Assembly: GCA_018817385.1 (NCBI GenBank)
Contig: JAHIUA010000043.1
Coordinates: 62,001-126,000, forward strand
Length of the DNA: 64,000 nucleotides
Reading direction: 5' to 3'
DNA from: Pseudomonadota bacterium
GTDB taxonomy: Bacteria; Desulfobacterota; Desulfobulbia; Desulfobulbales; Desulfocapsaceae
A program made the position numbers and the translations under genes. Of this stretch, positions 45,778 through 56,292 are shown in pieces (position 1 is the stretch's first letter; every line of letters begins with the position of its first letter). Under the pieces are notes generated by a model. The model saw only the letters and a list, made by a program, of their open reading frames with translations. It was not told the origin of the DNA and did not search any database.

Positions 45778-46161
45778 ATGTTTTCAGAGATGGTTCATGA
45801 TCTCGAACATGGCATCTTCCCCGATCTTGGTTTGTTACGTGGAAGATGCCATGCTGCTGTGACCAAGAAACTGGCTTTGGTTCGTCTTCCTCCTGCCTAC
45901 TGGGAGAGTGACCCCAAGCGCAATCCCGATACCAGGCACCTGCTGTGGGCAATTCTGCTGCTCCATGATCTGGATCTGTTTGAGGTGATCAAGGGAATCA
46001 TCCTCATGGAGGAGGCAGAGGGGAAAGGGCTTTCGGCAGAGGACTTCTGGACAAACAGCGTCGAGGAGTTCCTGGCCCTGGCTCCAGATCTCCACTTTAA
46101 AGCACTCCTGCAGGAGCAGGTGGCCTGGGTTGAAAAGGGGCCAGAGGGGAGTCATAAGTGA
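45778..46161 (+). CDS. Small conserved-looking protein after clpA (127 aa)
   Basis: An acidic, mostly helical soluble protein with many Leu and Glu. It starts nine bases past the clpA stop, so it is in the clp operon. I recognise no family. Patterns such as AYWESDPKRNPDTRHLLWAIL and the hydrophobic LHDLDLFEVIKGIIL suggest a compact helical adaptor. The first part of the gene holds a perfect 13-bp inverted repeat (45808-45820 with 45841-45853, 20-base loop), which would fold the message just after the start. Confidence 0.65.
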   Translation: MFSEMVHDLEHGIFPDLGLLRGRCHAAVTKKLALVRLPPAYWESDPKRNPDTRHLLWAILLLHDLDLFEVIKGIILMEEAEGKGLSAEDFWTNSVEEFLALAPDLHFKALLQEQVAWVEKGPEGSHK

Positions 46162-46311
46162 TGTGCAATGCATCGAAGACCATCTTCTCCGACACGTTTT
46201 GTTTCAGTCTTCCACCGTTAACCTCGAAAAATGATGCAGGTCCTGGCTAAAAAAGGTACATTCCTTTATCTGGTTTGTATTATTATCCTTTTTCCTTGAC
46301 CTTCCTTTCTC

Positions 46312-48423
46312 ATGGTTACACTGGGTGTCGCTCTGTTGCTTGCCGCCGGCCTGCTGGTGGCAAAAATTTGTCAGCGTCTCTATATGCCTTCGGTCACCGG
46401 TTATATCCTTGCCGGTATGCTCCTTGGGCCCAGTGGCTTTGATCTTATCAACAGGCAGTCCATCGGTTCCAATCTCGATCATTTTACCCATATTGCCCTT
46501 ATGCTTATCTCCTTTGGCATCGGAGAACATGTAGAGCTGAAGAAGCTACGCGAGCATGTGCGAAGTGTGGCCTGGATCGGTGGGTGTGAAGCCCTGTGCG
46601 CCTTTGTCTTTGTCTCTGTTGCTGTTTTTGTGACCGTCCATTTTACAGGAATGGACCTGGACGGCTGGCAGCTGCGCGATCATCTTGCTATTTCCCTCCT
46701 TCTCGGTGCCGTGGGCCTGGCCACTGCACCTGCCGCTACTCTCCTGGTTATACGTGAAGTGAAGGCCTCAGGGTCGTTTACCGCCACACTCCTGGCCATT
46801 GTTGCCATAGATAATGGTCTGGCCATCATGATATTCGGCTTTGCCATCTCCATAGCCCATCATATCATGGGGCAGTTGGGGGATCCTTTTTACCTGGTAA
46901 TTTTTAAAGGATTTGTTGATATCGGTCAATCCCTGCTCCTGGGTATGTTCACTGGAATGTTGCTCGACCTGGTCCTTCGCAAACTGAAGAGTCAGGGAGA
47001 GATGATGACAGGAGGCCTGGCTCTGCTCCTGCTCTGCAGTGAACTTGCACGCTATCTCGAACTTTCTTCTCTGCTTGCCGGAATGGCTGCCGGCGTTATC
47101 CTGGTTAACAGGGCCGAGCGGGATGTTCGGATGTTCAGGGCCCTGAACAGTTTTGAGCCGCCAATTTATGTCCTCTTTTTTACTTTGGCCGGGACCCATC
47201 TCGATATCAAGGCCCTGGGAGCAGCAGGTATCCTCGGGACCATTTACTTTCTCGCTCGTATCGCGGGCAAGATTAATGGCGTGGCCTTGGGAGCCCGTAT
47301 TGCTGCGGCTCCCCAAGCTGTTCTGCGCTATCTCGGTTTTGGCCTGCTGCCCCAGGCAGGGGTCGCCATCGGTCTTATCTTTCTTATCTCCAGTGATCCG
47401 ATTTTGAGCGAATATGCCTCAATAATTACCCCTGTAGTCCTCACCGGTGTCTTGCTCTCAGAGTTGATTGGTCCCCTGGCCGTCCGTTTTGCCGTGGACA
47501 AGGCTGGGGAGGCCCATGGCCTGAACGAAGAAAAGAGCAGAGAGGAGAACGGACTTTCGCCTCTGAAAAATGACCTCCGTCTCCGTTCTGCCGAGGGAGT
47601 GGAAATTCTGCCCTGGACCTGGGAAAAATTGAGTCCCCAGATTCCATCTCAAGGTGTCGTTGTGTTCGGAGCTGCCCATTATATCATTGTCAGTGGTCTT
47701 GCTCGTTTTGCAACTATTTTTGCTAACTATTACAGGTGCTTGCCTATGGCGGTGCGGGTTGTGCAACCGGAGGCGGTTGTCCCCGCAAGACTTTTTCAGA
47801 AGGAACTGGAAGAGGTGGCGAGCATGGGCTATCCCCTGGCTACTGAACTGGTACCAGATTCTTCCGTTGCCTCGGGCCTTGTGGCTGGTGTCGAGTATAA
47901 TGCGGCCAAGATGGTGGTACTCGGGTATCCCCTGCATGGGACGGTGAGCAGTTTTCATGAAGTCCTGGAAACGGTTGCCGGTCATGTGAGCTGTCCGGTG
48001 GTGGTGGTTCGTTTTTTTGGAGTACTGCATACGGAAAGGATTCTTATTCCGGTGGTGAGCCTTGAAGATCTGGAGGATGTCTATCCGGTGATGATGGCCT
48101 TGGATCTTATTGGAGAACACCAGATGAAGCTCATTTATCTCCTCCATTCCGGCGAGGCTGACAGTCTTCTCAAAGCGAAGGAGGCAGAGGTGAATCAATG
48201 GCTGAGCGAAAGGGAGCAAAAGGTAGATTTGTCGGTCAAGGTAGTGGTTACTGATTCTAGAGTGGAGGCTATTCTCGAGGAATCGGAAGGATATGACCTG
48301 GTGGTCATGGGGGCCACCAGGACCCAGGTCATCAAAAAGTTTTTCTTCGGTTCTCTTGCCGATACTGTCTCTAAAAGGCTGCAGAAAACCATGCTCATCG
48401 TCTATATGCCGGACAAGGTATAA
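46312..48423 (+). CDS. CPA2 cation/proton antiporter with universal-stress domain
   Basis: 703 residues. The first 400 form twelve or thirteen membrane helices of the Kef/NapA type (VTGYILAGMLLGPSGF; DNGLAIMIFGFA with the transport Asp). The last 230 are cytoplasmic and resemble a tandem of universal stress domains, with the ATP-site region VVMGATRTQVIKKFFFGSLAD near the end. Such fusions link Na+ or K+/H+ exchange to nucleotide sensing at the inner membrane. The ion is not predictable. There is no clear Shine-Dalgarno (CTTTCTC precedes the ATG). Confidence 0.88.
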   Translation: MVTLGVALLLAAGLLVAKICQRLYMPSVTGYILAGMLLGPSGFDLINRQSIGSNLDHFTHIALMLISFGIGEHVELKKLREHVRSVAWIGGCEALCAFVFVSVAVFVTVHFTGMDLDGWQLRDHLAISLLLGAVGLATAPAATLLVIREVKASGSFTATLLAIVAIDNGLAIMIFGFAISIAHHIMGQLGDPFYLVIFKGFVDIGQSLLLGMFTGMLLDLVLRKLKSQGEMMTGGLALLLLCSELARYLELSSLLAGMAAGVILVNRAERDVRMFRALNSFEPPIYVLFFTLAGTHLDIKALGAAGILGTIYFLARIAGKINGVALGARIAAAPQAVLRYLGFGLLPQAGVAIGLIFLISSDPILSEYASIITPVVLTGVLLSELIGPLAVRFAVDKAGEAHGLNEEKSREENGLSPLKNDLRLRSAEGVEILPWTWEKLSPQIPSQGVVVFGAAHYIIVSGLARFATIFANYYRCLPMAVRVVQPEAVVPARLFQKELEEVASMGYPLATELVPDSSVASGLVAGVEYNAAKMVVLGYPLHGTVSSFHEVLETVAGHVSCPVVVVRFFGVLHTERILIPVVSLEDLEDVYPVMMALDLIGEHQMKLIYLLHSGEADSLLKAKEAEVNQWLSEREQKVDLSVKVVVTDSRVEAILEESEGYDLVVMGATRTQVIKKFFFGSLADTVSKRLQKTMLIVYMPDKV

Positions 48424-48819
48424 AGAGTGCGCATTCAGAAACGGCTCTTTTAGCCGAACGCTTCGCTATGCACAAATTCAGTCTTCGCAATATCAAACAG
48501 ATAGCTGTGTTTCAATTTTGTCCGTGCCTTTATTGAGAACAAAATATCTCATTTCTCCTGCTATGCCCCGTTTATCTCTTTTTCCCTAAAACCGGGGCAG
48601 AGCTCTGTGTATGCCGAAATTCGGTTGCTTTTTGGTGAAAAAATGAAAAAACCTTGTCCATTTTGATTCTATGGTAGTAATACTGTAAATAATATCAATA
48701 GGAAACAAGAGACAGGCCTGTCTGCCTTCCCTGCAGCTTGGATGTTGTTTCCCGGTGATTTTCTGACAGGTTACCCGCAAGTCATCTGTTTTCCTGTTGA
48801 CTCTTCTTCTGTGACGGCA
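48424..48819. other. Intergenic before the ExeA-type ATPase
   Basis: No gene. TGCCCCG and CGGGGCA (48561 to 48601 region) make a hairpin without a T-run, possibly ending the antiporter message. TTGTCC and TAATAC around 48656-48685 are a weak candidate promoter for the next gene. Confidence 0.4.
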
Positions 48820-49986
48820 ATGTATACAACATATTTCGGCCTCAGGGAAAAACCCTTCTCCATTGCCCCGGATCCCCGCTATTTTTACATGAGCGAGCTC
48901 CACAGGGAGGCCCTGGCCCAGCTCCTCTCCGGGATCTCCAGTGACGGCTGTTTCATCCTTTTGACCGGGGATGTAGGCACTGGCAAGACCGCGATCTGTC
49001 GCTGTCTTTTGGAGCAGATTCCGGATAACACCGATGTCGCCCTGATTGTTAATCCTCGTCTGACGGTTCTCGAACACCTTAAAACGCTTTGCGATGAACT
49101 GAAAATCCCCCTCGGCGAGGGGGAGCGGGATTTGGGTTTCTATCTGGACAGTCTCAAGGACTATCTCCGGGACGCCCATGGCAGAGGAAGGAATACCGTG
49201 TTGCTTATTGATGAGGCGCAATGTCTCAGCGTTGAGCGTTTGCTACAGCTCATTCTTCTAAGCAAACTGGAGAGCGATGGAAAAAAACTGTTGAAGATCA
49301 TCCTGGTGGGACAGGCTGAATTGAGACAGATCCTGGAAAAAAACGAATTTGATCAACTCAGTGACTGTATCGCCTCCCGTTACCATCTCTTGCCCCTGGA
49401 ACGTGTCGATGTCTTTGCTTACATCAGCCATCGTCTGGCAGTAGCCGGCAACAAAGAAAAGATCTTTTCTGAGACGGCTCTTTCTAGTATTTATGAGTTA
49501 AGCCTAGGTGTTCCCCGTCTGATCAATGTGCTTTGTGATCGGGCTCTGCTCAGGGCCTATGAGGAGGAAAAGGGTCTGGTCGATGGGGAGAATGTTGAGC
49601 AGGCGGCGAAGGAAGTATTTGGAAATGGAGGGGCCAGGAGGGAGAAAAGGTCACTGTCGTCCATGGGGATGCTGGTTTTTCTTCTTTTTCTCCTTGCAGC
49701 CGGGGCTGGCGCTGTCTTTTTTTACAGCCGGCTTCCCCTGCCATCGATGCTGGAGGGTGAAAGGGGGCTGGCAGAAAAGTGGGAAGCTGGCTCTCTTCCT
49801 CTACCTGCTGAGCAGGCCATCGCTCCTCCCACTCCTGCCTCTTCTCCCCGGATAAAGGAAGAGGCAAGGGAGATTGAGCAAGAGAGCCGAAAGTCGGGAA
49901 AAGGAGGAGCGGTGGCGGAGAAACCTGGGTCGGAAGAACGAACTGGAGCAACGATACGCATAGTTCCCCTGCAGATCAGCGACTAA
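48820..49986 (+). CDS. ExeA/GspA-type AAA ATPase with periplasmic tail
   Basis: 388 residues. AAA domain (1-270) begins MYTTYFGLREKPFSIAPDPR, the standard ExeA start, with Walker A GDVGTGKTA and Walker B VLLIDEAQ. A membrane helix (about 285-305) follows, then a Pro/Glu/Lys-rich periplasmic tail of about 80 residues without the usual peptidoglycan-binding domain. ExeA uses ATP to place the type II secretin through the cell wall. The missing peptidoglycan domain and absence of gspB or other secretion genes make this an atypical member. The frame is open to 48742, but the family start is at 48820. Confidence 0.85.
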   Translation: MYTTYFGLREKPFSIAPDPRYFYMSELHREALAQLLSGISSDGCFILLTGDVGTGKTAICRCLLEQIPDNTDVALIVNPRLTVLEHLKTLCDELKIPLGEGERDLGFYLDSLKDYLRDAHGRGRNTVLLIDEAQCLSVERLLQLILLSKLESDGKKLLKIILVGQAELRQILEKNEFDQLSDCIASRYHLLPLERVDVFAYISHRLAVAGNKEKIFSETALSSIYELSLGVPRLINVLCDRALLRAYEEEKGLVDGENVEQAAKEVFGNGGARREKRSLSSMGMLVFLLFLLAAGAGAVFFYSRLPLPSMLEGERGLAEKWEAGSLPLPAEQAIAPPTPASSPRIKEEAREIEQESRKSGKGGAVAEKPGSEERTGATIRIVPLQISD

Positions 49987-50371
49987 GCGCAGGAATCCTG
50001 ATTCGTCTTGGCTGGTTTCTGCGCCTGGAGAGGTGTATGGCAGGCCCAGCAATCAGTACTATGAATTTTATGGAGGCGTTTTCCCCTTGGAGGGATCAGC
50101 CAAATGAACAGTTACAGGAGCCTTTTGGGACCACATCGCAAGGATAATTGAGTTTGCACAGGGAGCAGAACAGAAAACGACGGCCGAAGTTCGAGGCTAT
50201 AGTCTCTATGAGGGCTGGCCTGAAACAGTCTGGTGAGAAACTGAAAAAAGAATGGGGGGCTGAGCTTCTGATCAAGCCTCCTATGCCTCATTCCCCTTCC
50301 CTGTCTGTAATGTTGACGACAGGGCTTGTGGGGGGCTATCGGCAAGCCTTTGTTGGCCAGGTGAAACTGTT
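49987..50371. other. Intergenic before rmuC
   Basis: 385 bases. A 75-codon frame at 50148-50375 has no start context and no motif, so it is not called. No repeat or terminator stands out. Confidence 0.4.
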
Positions 50372-51901
50372 TTGACTTTTTTTGACGGCCGATTTTATTT
50401 CTGGTTTACGCAGCAGTCTTCCGCCACTCAACTGCTGGTGAGTGGCGGGGCGGCCTTTGTCTGCGGGGTGGTTTTTGCAAGTCTCTTGCTGTGCTTGTTC
50501 TTTCGTATGCGAATAAACAGTGTGTTGGAACGACAGGCTGTCATAACAGGTCTTGAAAAAATAGGATTGGAGGAGCGTATCACGGCCGGTGTTCTGGTAC
50601 GGGACAATCTTCGTCAGCAGTGTGAGCGACTGACCATTGAAAAAGCGACTCTAGGAGAAGAAAATCGTACCCTTTTCAAAGAGCTCAGTTCGGCCCAGGG
50701 ACAGCTGGAGCAGATGAGTCATCTCCGCAGTGAAAACGAAGGACAGAGAAAACAGATTTTGGAGCTCCAGGAACGGGATGCAGAGCAGAGAAGTGGCAAT
50801 GCCCGCCTCCATACGCAGATAGAGCAGGAGAAACTACGATCTGAAGAAAAACTGACCCTGCTTGGGCAGGCCAGGGAGCAGTTGCGTCTCCAGTTTGCCG
50901 AACTGGCCCAAAACATTCTCGAAGAAAAAAGTCTCCATTTCAGCAACCACAGCCAGGAAAAAGTTGGAAACCTGCTTGCCCCCCTCCATGAACAATTGTC
51001 CTCTTTTCAGAAAAAGGTGGACAGTATCCATATCAGTGAGACGAAGGATCGGGCAAGCCTGCAACAGGAGATAACGTCATTACGGATACTGAATCAGCAG
51101 ATCAGTAAAGAAGCGATCAATCTCACCAGGGCCTTGAAAGGGGACAGGCGGGTGCAGGGGCATTGGGGGGAGATGGTTTTGGAACGGGTCCTGGAGCAGT
51201 CGGCCCTGCGCAAGGGAATTGAATATGAAACGCAAGTCGTGCTCCGTGATCGGGAAAATCGTCTGCAGCGACCTGATGTAATCATCCATCTGCCTGATGG
51301 GCGGGATGTCATTGTTGACTCAAAGGTCTCTCTCTCTGCCTGGGAACGGTATGTGAACTGTGATGAGGAAGACCAAAAAACGTCTTTTCTCCGTTCTCAT
51401 GTCGGGGCAGTACGGGAGCATGTCAGACTTTTGGGGGAAAAGGATTACGGTTCCTTGAATGGCGTACGTACCCTGGATTTTGTCCTTATGTTTATGCCTG
51501 TGGAGGAAGCTTTTATCAGTGCCTTTCAGGCAGATGATCGATTGTTCGGCGAATCTGTAGCCAAAAAGATTATCCTGGTCAGTCCCACCACCCTCCTGGC
51601 GACTCTCAGGACCATTGAGAGCATCTGGCGTTCTGAGCAGCAGAGTCGAAACACCAGAGAAATCGCAGAACGGGCAGCAGCACTCTACGATAAATTCTGT
51701 TCCTTGGCCGAAGATATGGAGCGGATGGGGAAACAGATGCATGCGCTGCAGGCCAGTTATGAGAGTGCCATGCTCCGCTTAACACGGGGACGGGGAAATC
51801 TGATCTCGCAGGTGGATCGATTTCCCCGGCTTGGGGTTAAGGTCAAAAAAACACTGCCTCCATCTATCATGGATCAGGCCGATCTTCAGGGCTCTTCATG
51901 A
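50372..51901 (+). CDS. rmuC: DNA recombination protein RmuC
   Basis: 509 residues: one N-terminal membrane helix (about 20-45), a long coiled coil (about 50-260) and the RmuC nuclease-like core (GHWGEMVLERVLEQSALRKG, RPDVIIHLPDGRDVIVDSKVSL, FMPVEEAFISA). RmuC is a putative PD-(D/E)xK nuclease that limits inversion at short repeats, an apt neighbour for repeats. The start TTG at 50372, preceded by AGGTGAAAC, is the only one that keeps the membrane helix. Confidence 0.92.
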   Translation: MTFFDGRFYFWFTQQSSATQLLVSGGAAFVCGVVFASLLLCLFFRMRINSVLERQAVITGLEKIGLEERITAGVLVRDNLRQQCERLTIEKATLGEENRTLFKELSSAQGQLEQMSHLRSENEGQRKQILELQERDAEQRSGNARLHTQIEQEKLRSEEKLTLLGQAREQLRLQFAELAQNILEEKSLHFSNHSQEKVGNLLAPLHEQLSSFQKKVDSIHISETKDRASLQQEITSLRILNQQISKEAINLTRALKGDRRVQGHWGEMVLERVLEQSALRKGIEYETQVVLRDRENRLQRPDVIIHLPDGRDVIVDSKVSLSAWERYVNCDEEDQKTSFLRSHVGAVREHVRLLGEKDYGSLNGVRTLDFVLMFMPVEEAFISAFQADDRLFGESVAKKIILVSPTTLLATLRTIESIWRSEQQSRNTREIAERAAALYDKFCSLAEDMERMGKQMHALQASYESAMLRLTRGRGNLISQVDRFPRLGVKVKKTLPPSIMDQADLQGSS

Positions 51902-51996
51902 AAGAGGAGGAACGGAAGGAGCAGGAGAGCAAAGGAACAAGAGTCCAGGTGCCGGTCACAGTTCCCTCTCCTCGTTTAATTTATGGACATTTTTTT

Positions 51997-52148
51997 GCGG
52001 CTATTCGGGTGATGGCCAACAACTGGCAAGCAACCCCTCTGTACCTGTTCGCCAGTCCCTTATATGCGTTCGCTCAGCACTTCGAAGCATAGTCGTGCTA
52101 TTGGAGAAGCCCCCCATGGTCGAAGAGGAAGTGCTGCTGAAGCGTTAG
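51997..52148. mobile_element. GTAAC-ended MITE, copy 3 (152 bp, diverged)
   Basis: It has exactly the same length as copy 1 and aligns end to end; GTGATGGCCAACAACTGGCA and AGGAAGTGCTGCTGAAG retain the consensus, but the ends have decayed to GCGGCTATTCGG and CTGAAGCGTTAG. It is flanked by ATTTTTTT and TTTTTTTT (7/8). It lies between rmuC and the hybrid kinase, and the kinase frame opens inside it. Confidence 0.8.
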
Positions 52149-52213
52149 TTTTTTTTATCATTTGTGGTCATGAAACTGCTGTTTCTGGCCAGTTGTCTAC
52201 ACGAGCATCCGCC

Positions 52214-55200
52214 ATGCGTTCAATTCGTTCCAGACTGGTCCTCACCTTTGGGGCCTGCATGATACTCATCCTTGGTGTTGTCGTTGCCTTCGCTGCATTG
52301 AAGCTGCGTAGTCAGGCTATAGCCAGTGCCCAGTGCCATATTCAGGAGACAGTCCGCAATACGACCTGTCGCTGTAAGGCGGTGCTCGATCAGGGAATCA
52401 TTACCGCCAAAATACTCGCCGCTGCCCTTGATGGCATGCAGATTTCCTCACCCCGGGAGATGAGCGGGGCAATGAAGGGTATCCTGAAAAATGCCATGGC
52501 TGAGAATCCTACTCTTGTTGCTACCTTTGTCTGTGAGCGGCAGGCTTCTCTGCTCGAAAAGGAAAAGGAGGGAAATGAGGGTGGAGATTGCTGGCTCTTG
52601 CTCCGCGATTCTTTACAGGGACGTCATCCCCGCTCCCTGTCTCAAGGAAAAATTCTTCAAAAACAGTGGGGTCTGGAAACTCTCGACACAAATAAAGTGG
52701 TGGTCACCGATATTTTTTCATTTCCCCTGACCGAGAAAGAGGAGATGGTTTTCGCTGTTTTGGTTCCCCTGGGAGAGGGTGAGACGGGGAGAGGGATGGT
52801 CGGTGTCCTCCTTGCTGCCGCTCCTCTGCAGCGGATTCTTGAGGATGTGGGAAGTTCTTTTGTCAATAAGAATACCAAACTTGCTCTCTTTTCCTGGTAT
52901 GGCACCATTGCTGCCTCGGCAGGCATGCCTGATATGCGGGGAGAGGGGATGGATACCCTTCGTCCTGCCTGTGCTTTCAGTCTGGTTGACCTCCAGGCCG
53001 GAAAGCAGGTTCGGCTGGTGGAAGATGATGTTATCGGATTCCGGGTCCCTGTTTCGCTCACTGAAGTGGATACCCCATGGTCACTGGGGATGCGCATTCC
53101 CCGCAATGTAGTCCTGCAGGAAGCAGATACGATGGTGCGGGAGTTGGTCAGCGTGGGAGCGGTCCTCGTTTTCTTGGCCATATTGATCATAATCTATGCA
53201 GCCTCTCAGATTGGTGATCCCATTTGTAAACTTTCCGAGATTACTCGACGTGTGGCCAAGGGAAATCTGGATCAGGAAATTCCTGTTTTCGGCAGAGATG
53301 AAATCGGTACCCTGGCTGAAGATTTTCGGGTCATGCTTACCAGGAGAAAGGAGATCGAAGGAAAGTTGTTACAGCAGCAGCATAATCTTTCGGTCATATT
53401 TGAAAAAGCTCCGGTGGGGATGGTCCTTTTTAATTCTGACCTGCGGGTGATGGCGATTAACCGGGAGGCAGCCTCCCTCATAGGCTGTCGGGCAAGTATG
53501 GTCAAGGACAGACTTCCCGGTGAACTGTTGCAATGTGCCTCACTCTTCGGCACGGGTTGTGGCTGTGGCGACAGCGATCTCTGTGCCGCCTGCCTGATTC
53601 GCAGTACTCTCGGAGAGGTTATCCGTACGGGGCAGGCCGTTCATGGGCGCGCGGGGCGCTTCGTTCAGGAAAGTGGTTCCGGAAGACGTTCATTATGGTT
53701 GGAGATCAACGCCGATTCCATAGAGGTGGAAGAGAAATTGCAGGTGATTCTCACCGTTGTCAATGCCACAGCCCATCATACAGACCACGAGAAACTTGAA
53801 GCCAACGAAAAACTGCTCACTACTCTCCTCGACAGGTTGCCTGTGGGGATGGTACTGATCGATGCCTGCAATCATACCATCAGCCGGGTGAATCCCTATG
53901 CCACCTCCATGATTGGTACCTCGGCAGGAGAGATTCTGGGAATGACCTGTCATCATTATATTTGTCCTGCCGAACGGGGAAAATGTCCCATCACCGATCT
54001 GGGTAAGGAGGTGGAAGAGACGGAACGTATCCTCCTTACAGCCCTTGGTTACGAAATCCCCATTATCAAAACTGTGGTGCCGGTGACTCTGGAAGGAACA
54101 GAGTATCTGCTGGAGGTTTTTGTTGATATCTCGGATATCAAGGAGATGGAGAGTGCCCTGCGCAGGGCGAAACAGGCCGCCGAATCATCGCTTGAGAGTG
54201 CCGAAGGCTATGCCGCTGAACTGGAGATAGCCAACAGGGAGCTGGATAAGGCCCTGATTGCAGCTCGTCAGGCCAGCGTTGCCAAATCAGAATTTCTGGC
54301 AAATATGAGTCATGAGATTCGCACTCCCATGAACGGCATCATCGGCTTTACCGATATTCTTATGGGGATGAAACTCCCAGAACAGCCCCATGAGTTTTTG
54401 ACCATGATCAAACACTCGGCAGATAGATTGCTTCGCTTGGTAAATGATATCCTCGATTTCTCCAAGGTTGAAGCTGGCCATCTGGATCTCGAATGCCGTG
54501 ATTTTACTTTTCGTTCGTTTCTGGATGAAGTCCTCTCTGTTTTCTGGGTACAGGCCAGAGATAAGGGCCTGAATCTCCTGTGGCAGGTTGATGAAGATGT
54601 TCCCGCTCGTTTATGTGGTGATTCTGGGCGGCTGGGACAGATCCTGATCAATCTTGTCGGCAACGCTATCAAATTTACTGACAGGGGAGTGATAGAAGTC
54701 GCTGTTCACCTGCAGAGCCAGGAACAGGGAGAGGTCAAGCTCCATATTACGGTCAAGGATAGTGGTATTGGTATCCTTGCTGAAAAACAGGAGGAGATCT
54801 TCGAAAAATTTGCCCAGGCCGATGGTTCGCATACCCGGAGATATGGTGGAACAGGTCTGGGACTGGCTATCTCAGGAAAACTGGTGGCTCTTATGGGTGG
54901 GCGAATCTGGGTAGAGAGCAACACAATGGTGACAGGGCCGGCAGGAGAGAGTTCTTCCCTGGCTGTCCCCGGTTCTCTCTTTCATTTTACCGTAGCACTG
55001 AGCGAGCCCCTTTCCCTTGCTGCAGTGGGGGAAGCTGTTGCAGGGGAGGGGGAGCAGAGGCTTTTCACGGGTTTTCCTGCGGTCCTGCTGGCTGAAGATG
55101 ATGAGATAAGCCGTCTTTTTGTTGAGGAGCTGCTGAAGGCCCAAAAGTGCCGAGTAGTGTCTGTGAAAAACGGTCAAGAGGCACTTGATGTCCTGAAAAA

Positions 55201-55444
55201 GGATCAGATCGATATCGTTCTCATGGATATCCAGATGCCAGAGATGGATGGAATCCGGGCCGTCAGACGGATCAGAGAGGGAGAAAAAGAGAGTGGCCAA
55301 CATATTCCCGTTGTTGCTCTCACAGCCCACGCCAGGGAAGAACAGCGTAACGAGTATCTGTTCGCTGGAATGGATGATTATCTGGCCAAGCCTCTGGATG
55401 TGGCAGAGTTATTGGCTGTTATGAAAAAGTACCTTGAGGGATAA
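52214..55444 (+). CDS. Hybrid sensor histidine kinase with two Cys-rich PAS domains
   Basis: 1076 residues: membrane helix (10-32), periplasmic sensor (35-310), second helix (about 315-340), HAMP (340-390), PAS-1, PAS-2, coiled coil, HisKA ([15 protein letters not shown]), HATPase ([20 protein letters not shown]) and a C-terminal receiver ([10 protein letters not shown]; phospho-Asp in [13 protein letters not shown]). PAS-1 holds [20 protein letters not shown] and PAS-2 holds [16 protein letters not shown], clusters of Cys that might bind metal or sense redox state. No receiver partner is adjacent. The frame is open to 52064, but those 50 residues are read from the MITE, so I start at 52214. 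Confidence 0.9.
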   Translation: MRSIRSRLVLTFGACMILILGVVVAFAALKLRSQAIASAQCHIQETVRNTTCRCKAVLDQGIITAKILAAALDGMQISSPREMSGAMKGILKNAMAENPTLVATFVCERQASLLEKEKEGNEGGDCWLLLRDSLQGRHPRSLSQGKILQKQWGLETLDTNKVVVTDIFSFPLTEKEEMVFAVLVPLGEGETGRGMVGVLLAAAPLQRILEDVGSSFVNKNTKLALFSWYGTIAASAGMPDMRGEGMDTLRPACAFSLVDLQAGKQVRLVEDDVIGFRVPVSLTEVDTPWSLGMRIPRNVVLQEADTMVRELVSVGAVLVFLAILIIIYAASQIGDPICKLSEITRRVAKGNLDQEIPVFGRDEIGTLAEDFRVMLTRRKEIEGKLLQQQHNLSVIFEKAPVGMVLFNSDLRVMAINREAASLIGCRASMVKDRLPGELLQCASLFGTGCGCGDSDLCAACLIRSTLGEVIRTGQAVHGRAGRFVQESGSGRRSLWLEINADSIEVEEKLQVILTVVNATAHHTDHEKLEANEKLLTTLLDRLPVGMVLIDACNHTISRVNPYATSMIGTSAGEILGMTCHHYICPAERGKCPITDLGKEVEETERILLTALGYEIPIIKTVVPVTLEGTEYLLEVFVDISDIKEMESALRRAKQAAESSLESAEGYAAELEIANRELDKALIAARQASVAKSEFLANMSHEIRTPMNGIIGFTDILMGMKLPEQPHEFLTMIKHSADRLLRLVNDILDFSKVEAGHLDLECRDFTFRSFLDEVLSVFWVQARDKGLNLLWQVDEDVPARLCGDSGRLGQILINLVGNAIKFTDRGVIEVAVHLQSQEQGEVKLHITVKDSGIGILAEKQEEIFEKFAQADGSHTRRYGGTGLGLAISGKLVALMGGRIWVESNTMVTGPAGESSSLAVPGSLFHFTVALSEPLSLAAVGEAVAGEGEQRLFTGFPAVLLAEDDEISRLFVEELLKAQKCRVVSVKNGQEALDVLKKDQIDIVLMDIQMPEMDGIRAVRRIREGEKESGQHIPVVALTAHAREEQRNEYLFAGMDDYLAKPLDVAELLAVMKKYLEG

Positions 55445-55659
55445 TAGGAATCATTATTGTCTTTACAAAGGGAGGGAAAAGAAGCATAGTATAGTCTATA
55501 AAAATTGCTTGGAAAGATTTCAAGCCGTCGTCAGAAAATAACAGAGTCAGAATACTGCCCGGAACGGCATAAGGAGCCGTGAGGAAATGGATAAAAACGG
55601 CCGTGTTGTTTCGTGACGGTTCCTGAACAGAAGCAGTCAGAAGAAAGTGGAGGAGAACT

Positions 55660-56103
55660 ATGTGCCAGGAAGTGAGAAGAACATGCAGTTGTGGGCAGAA
55701 GGATGCAACATTTCATCTTCGCGATAATGTCATGGGGCCAGAGGTGATTGAGCGACTCCTGTGTCCCTCCTGTTCCGCGGAACAACTCCATGACCCGGAA
55801 ACAATGGTGGACGATAACGGCTGGGTTATTGAGTATGACATGGATATCGCCAGGATGTTTGCCATCAGCAAATTGGCTATGAACCCCGCCCATGTGAATC
55901 CTCAGTTTGTTTTTGATCACGGGTATGCCAACTGGCGTGAAATGTACCCCGGTGAAACGAGAGACATTGTCGATGAGCGGGCGGAGATTATCGCCATGAA
56001 GGAAAGGAACCCCAAAGAATATTTGAGCACCATTAATTCCTGGGCCGTTGCCCGGATCAAACGCTTGAAGGCGGCGGGTTGGCGGAAGGCTCAGCTGGCT
56101 TGA
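55660..56103 (+). CDS. Zinc-ribbon-like protein of unknown function (147 aa)
   Basis: The N-terminal 45 residues hold CSCGQKDATFHL and LLCPSCS, two Cys pairs able to bind zinc. The rest is helical with conserved-looking WVIEYDMDIARMFAISKL, NPQFVFDHGYANWREMYP and a basic C-terminus (RIKRLKAAGWRKAQLA). GTGGAGGAGAACT is a strong ribosome binding site, and a terminator follows the stop, so it is a real single-gene unit. I do not recognise the family. A regulatory or redox role is only a guess. Confidence 0.75.
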   Translation: MCQEVRRTCSCGQKDATFHLRDNVMGPEVIERLLCPSCSAEQLHDPETMVDDNGWVIEYDMDIARMFAISKLAMNPAHVNPQFVFDHGYANWREMYPGETRDIVDERAEIIAMKERNPKEYLSTINSWAVARIKRLKAAGWRKAQLA

Positions 56104-56121
56104 GAAAGATGGGGCAGTTTG

Positions 56122-56158
56122 AAAATGGTCGAACGGAGCACTGTGAGGCCATTTTTTG
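56122..56158 (+). terminator. Terminator after the 147-aa gene
   Basis: AAAATGGTC pairs with GGCCATTTT, including one G-U pair, ahead of six T. Confidence 0.7.
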
Positions 56159-56292
56159 TTTGAACCTCTGAGTGTGATCCCTATTCGATTCTCTTTGCTT
56201 TCAGGTCCGCTTCCTGTGGCTGTTGCTGACAGTGATCGCCTCCGGTAAGATCTCCACGGTCAGCATAGATTCGTATGTCGTCGACGATACTG

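Noticed and set aside
50148-50375. 75-codon frame upstream of rmuC
   Set aside because: It starts at TTG without a ribosome binding site, has no motif and runs into the rmuC start region.
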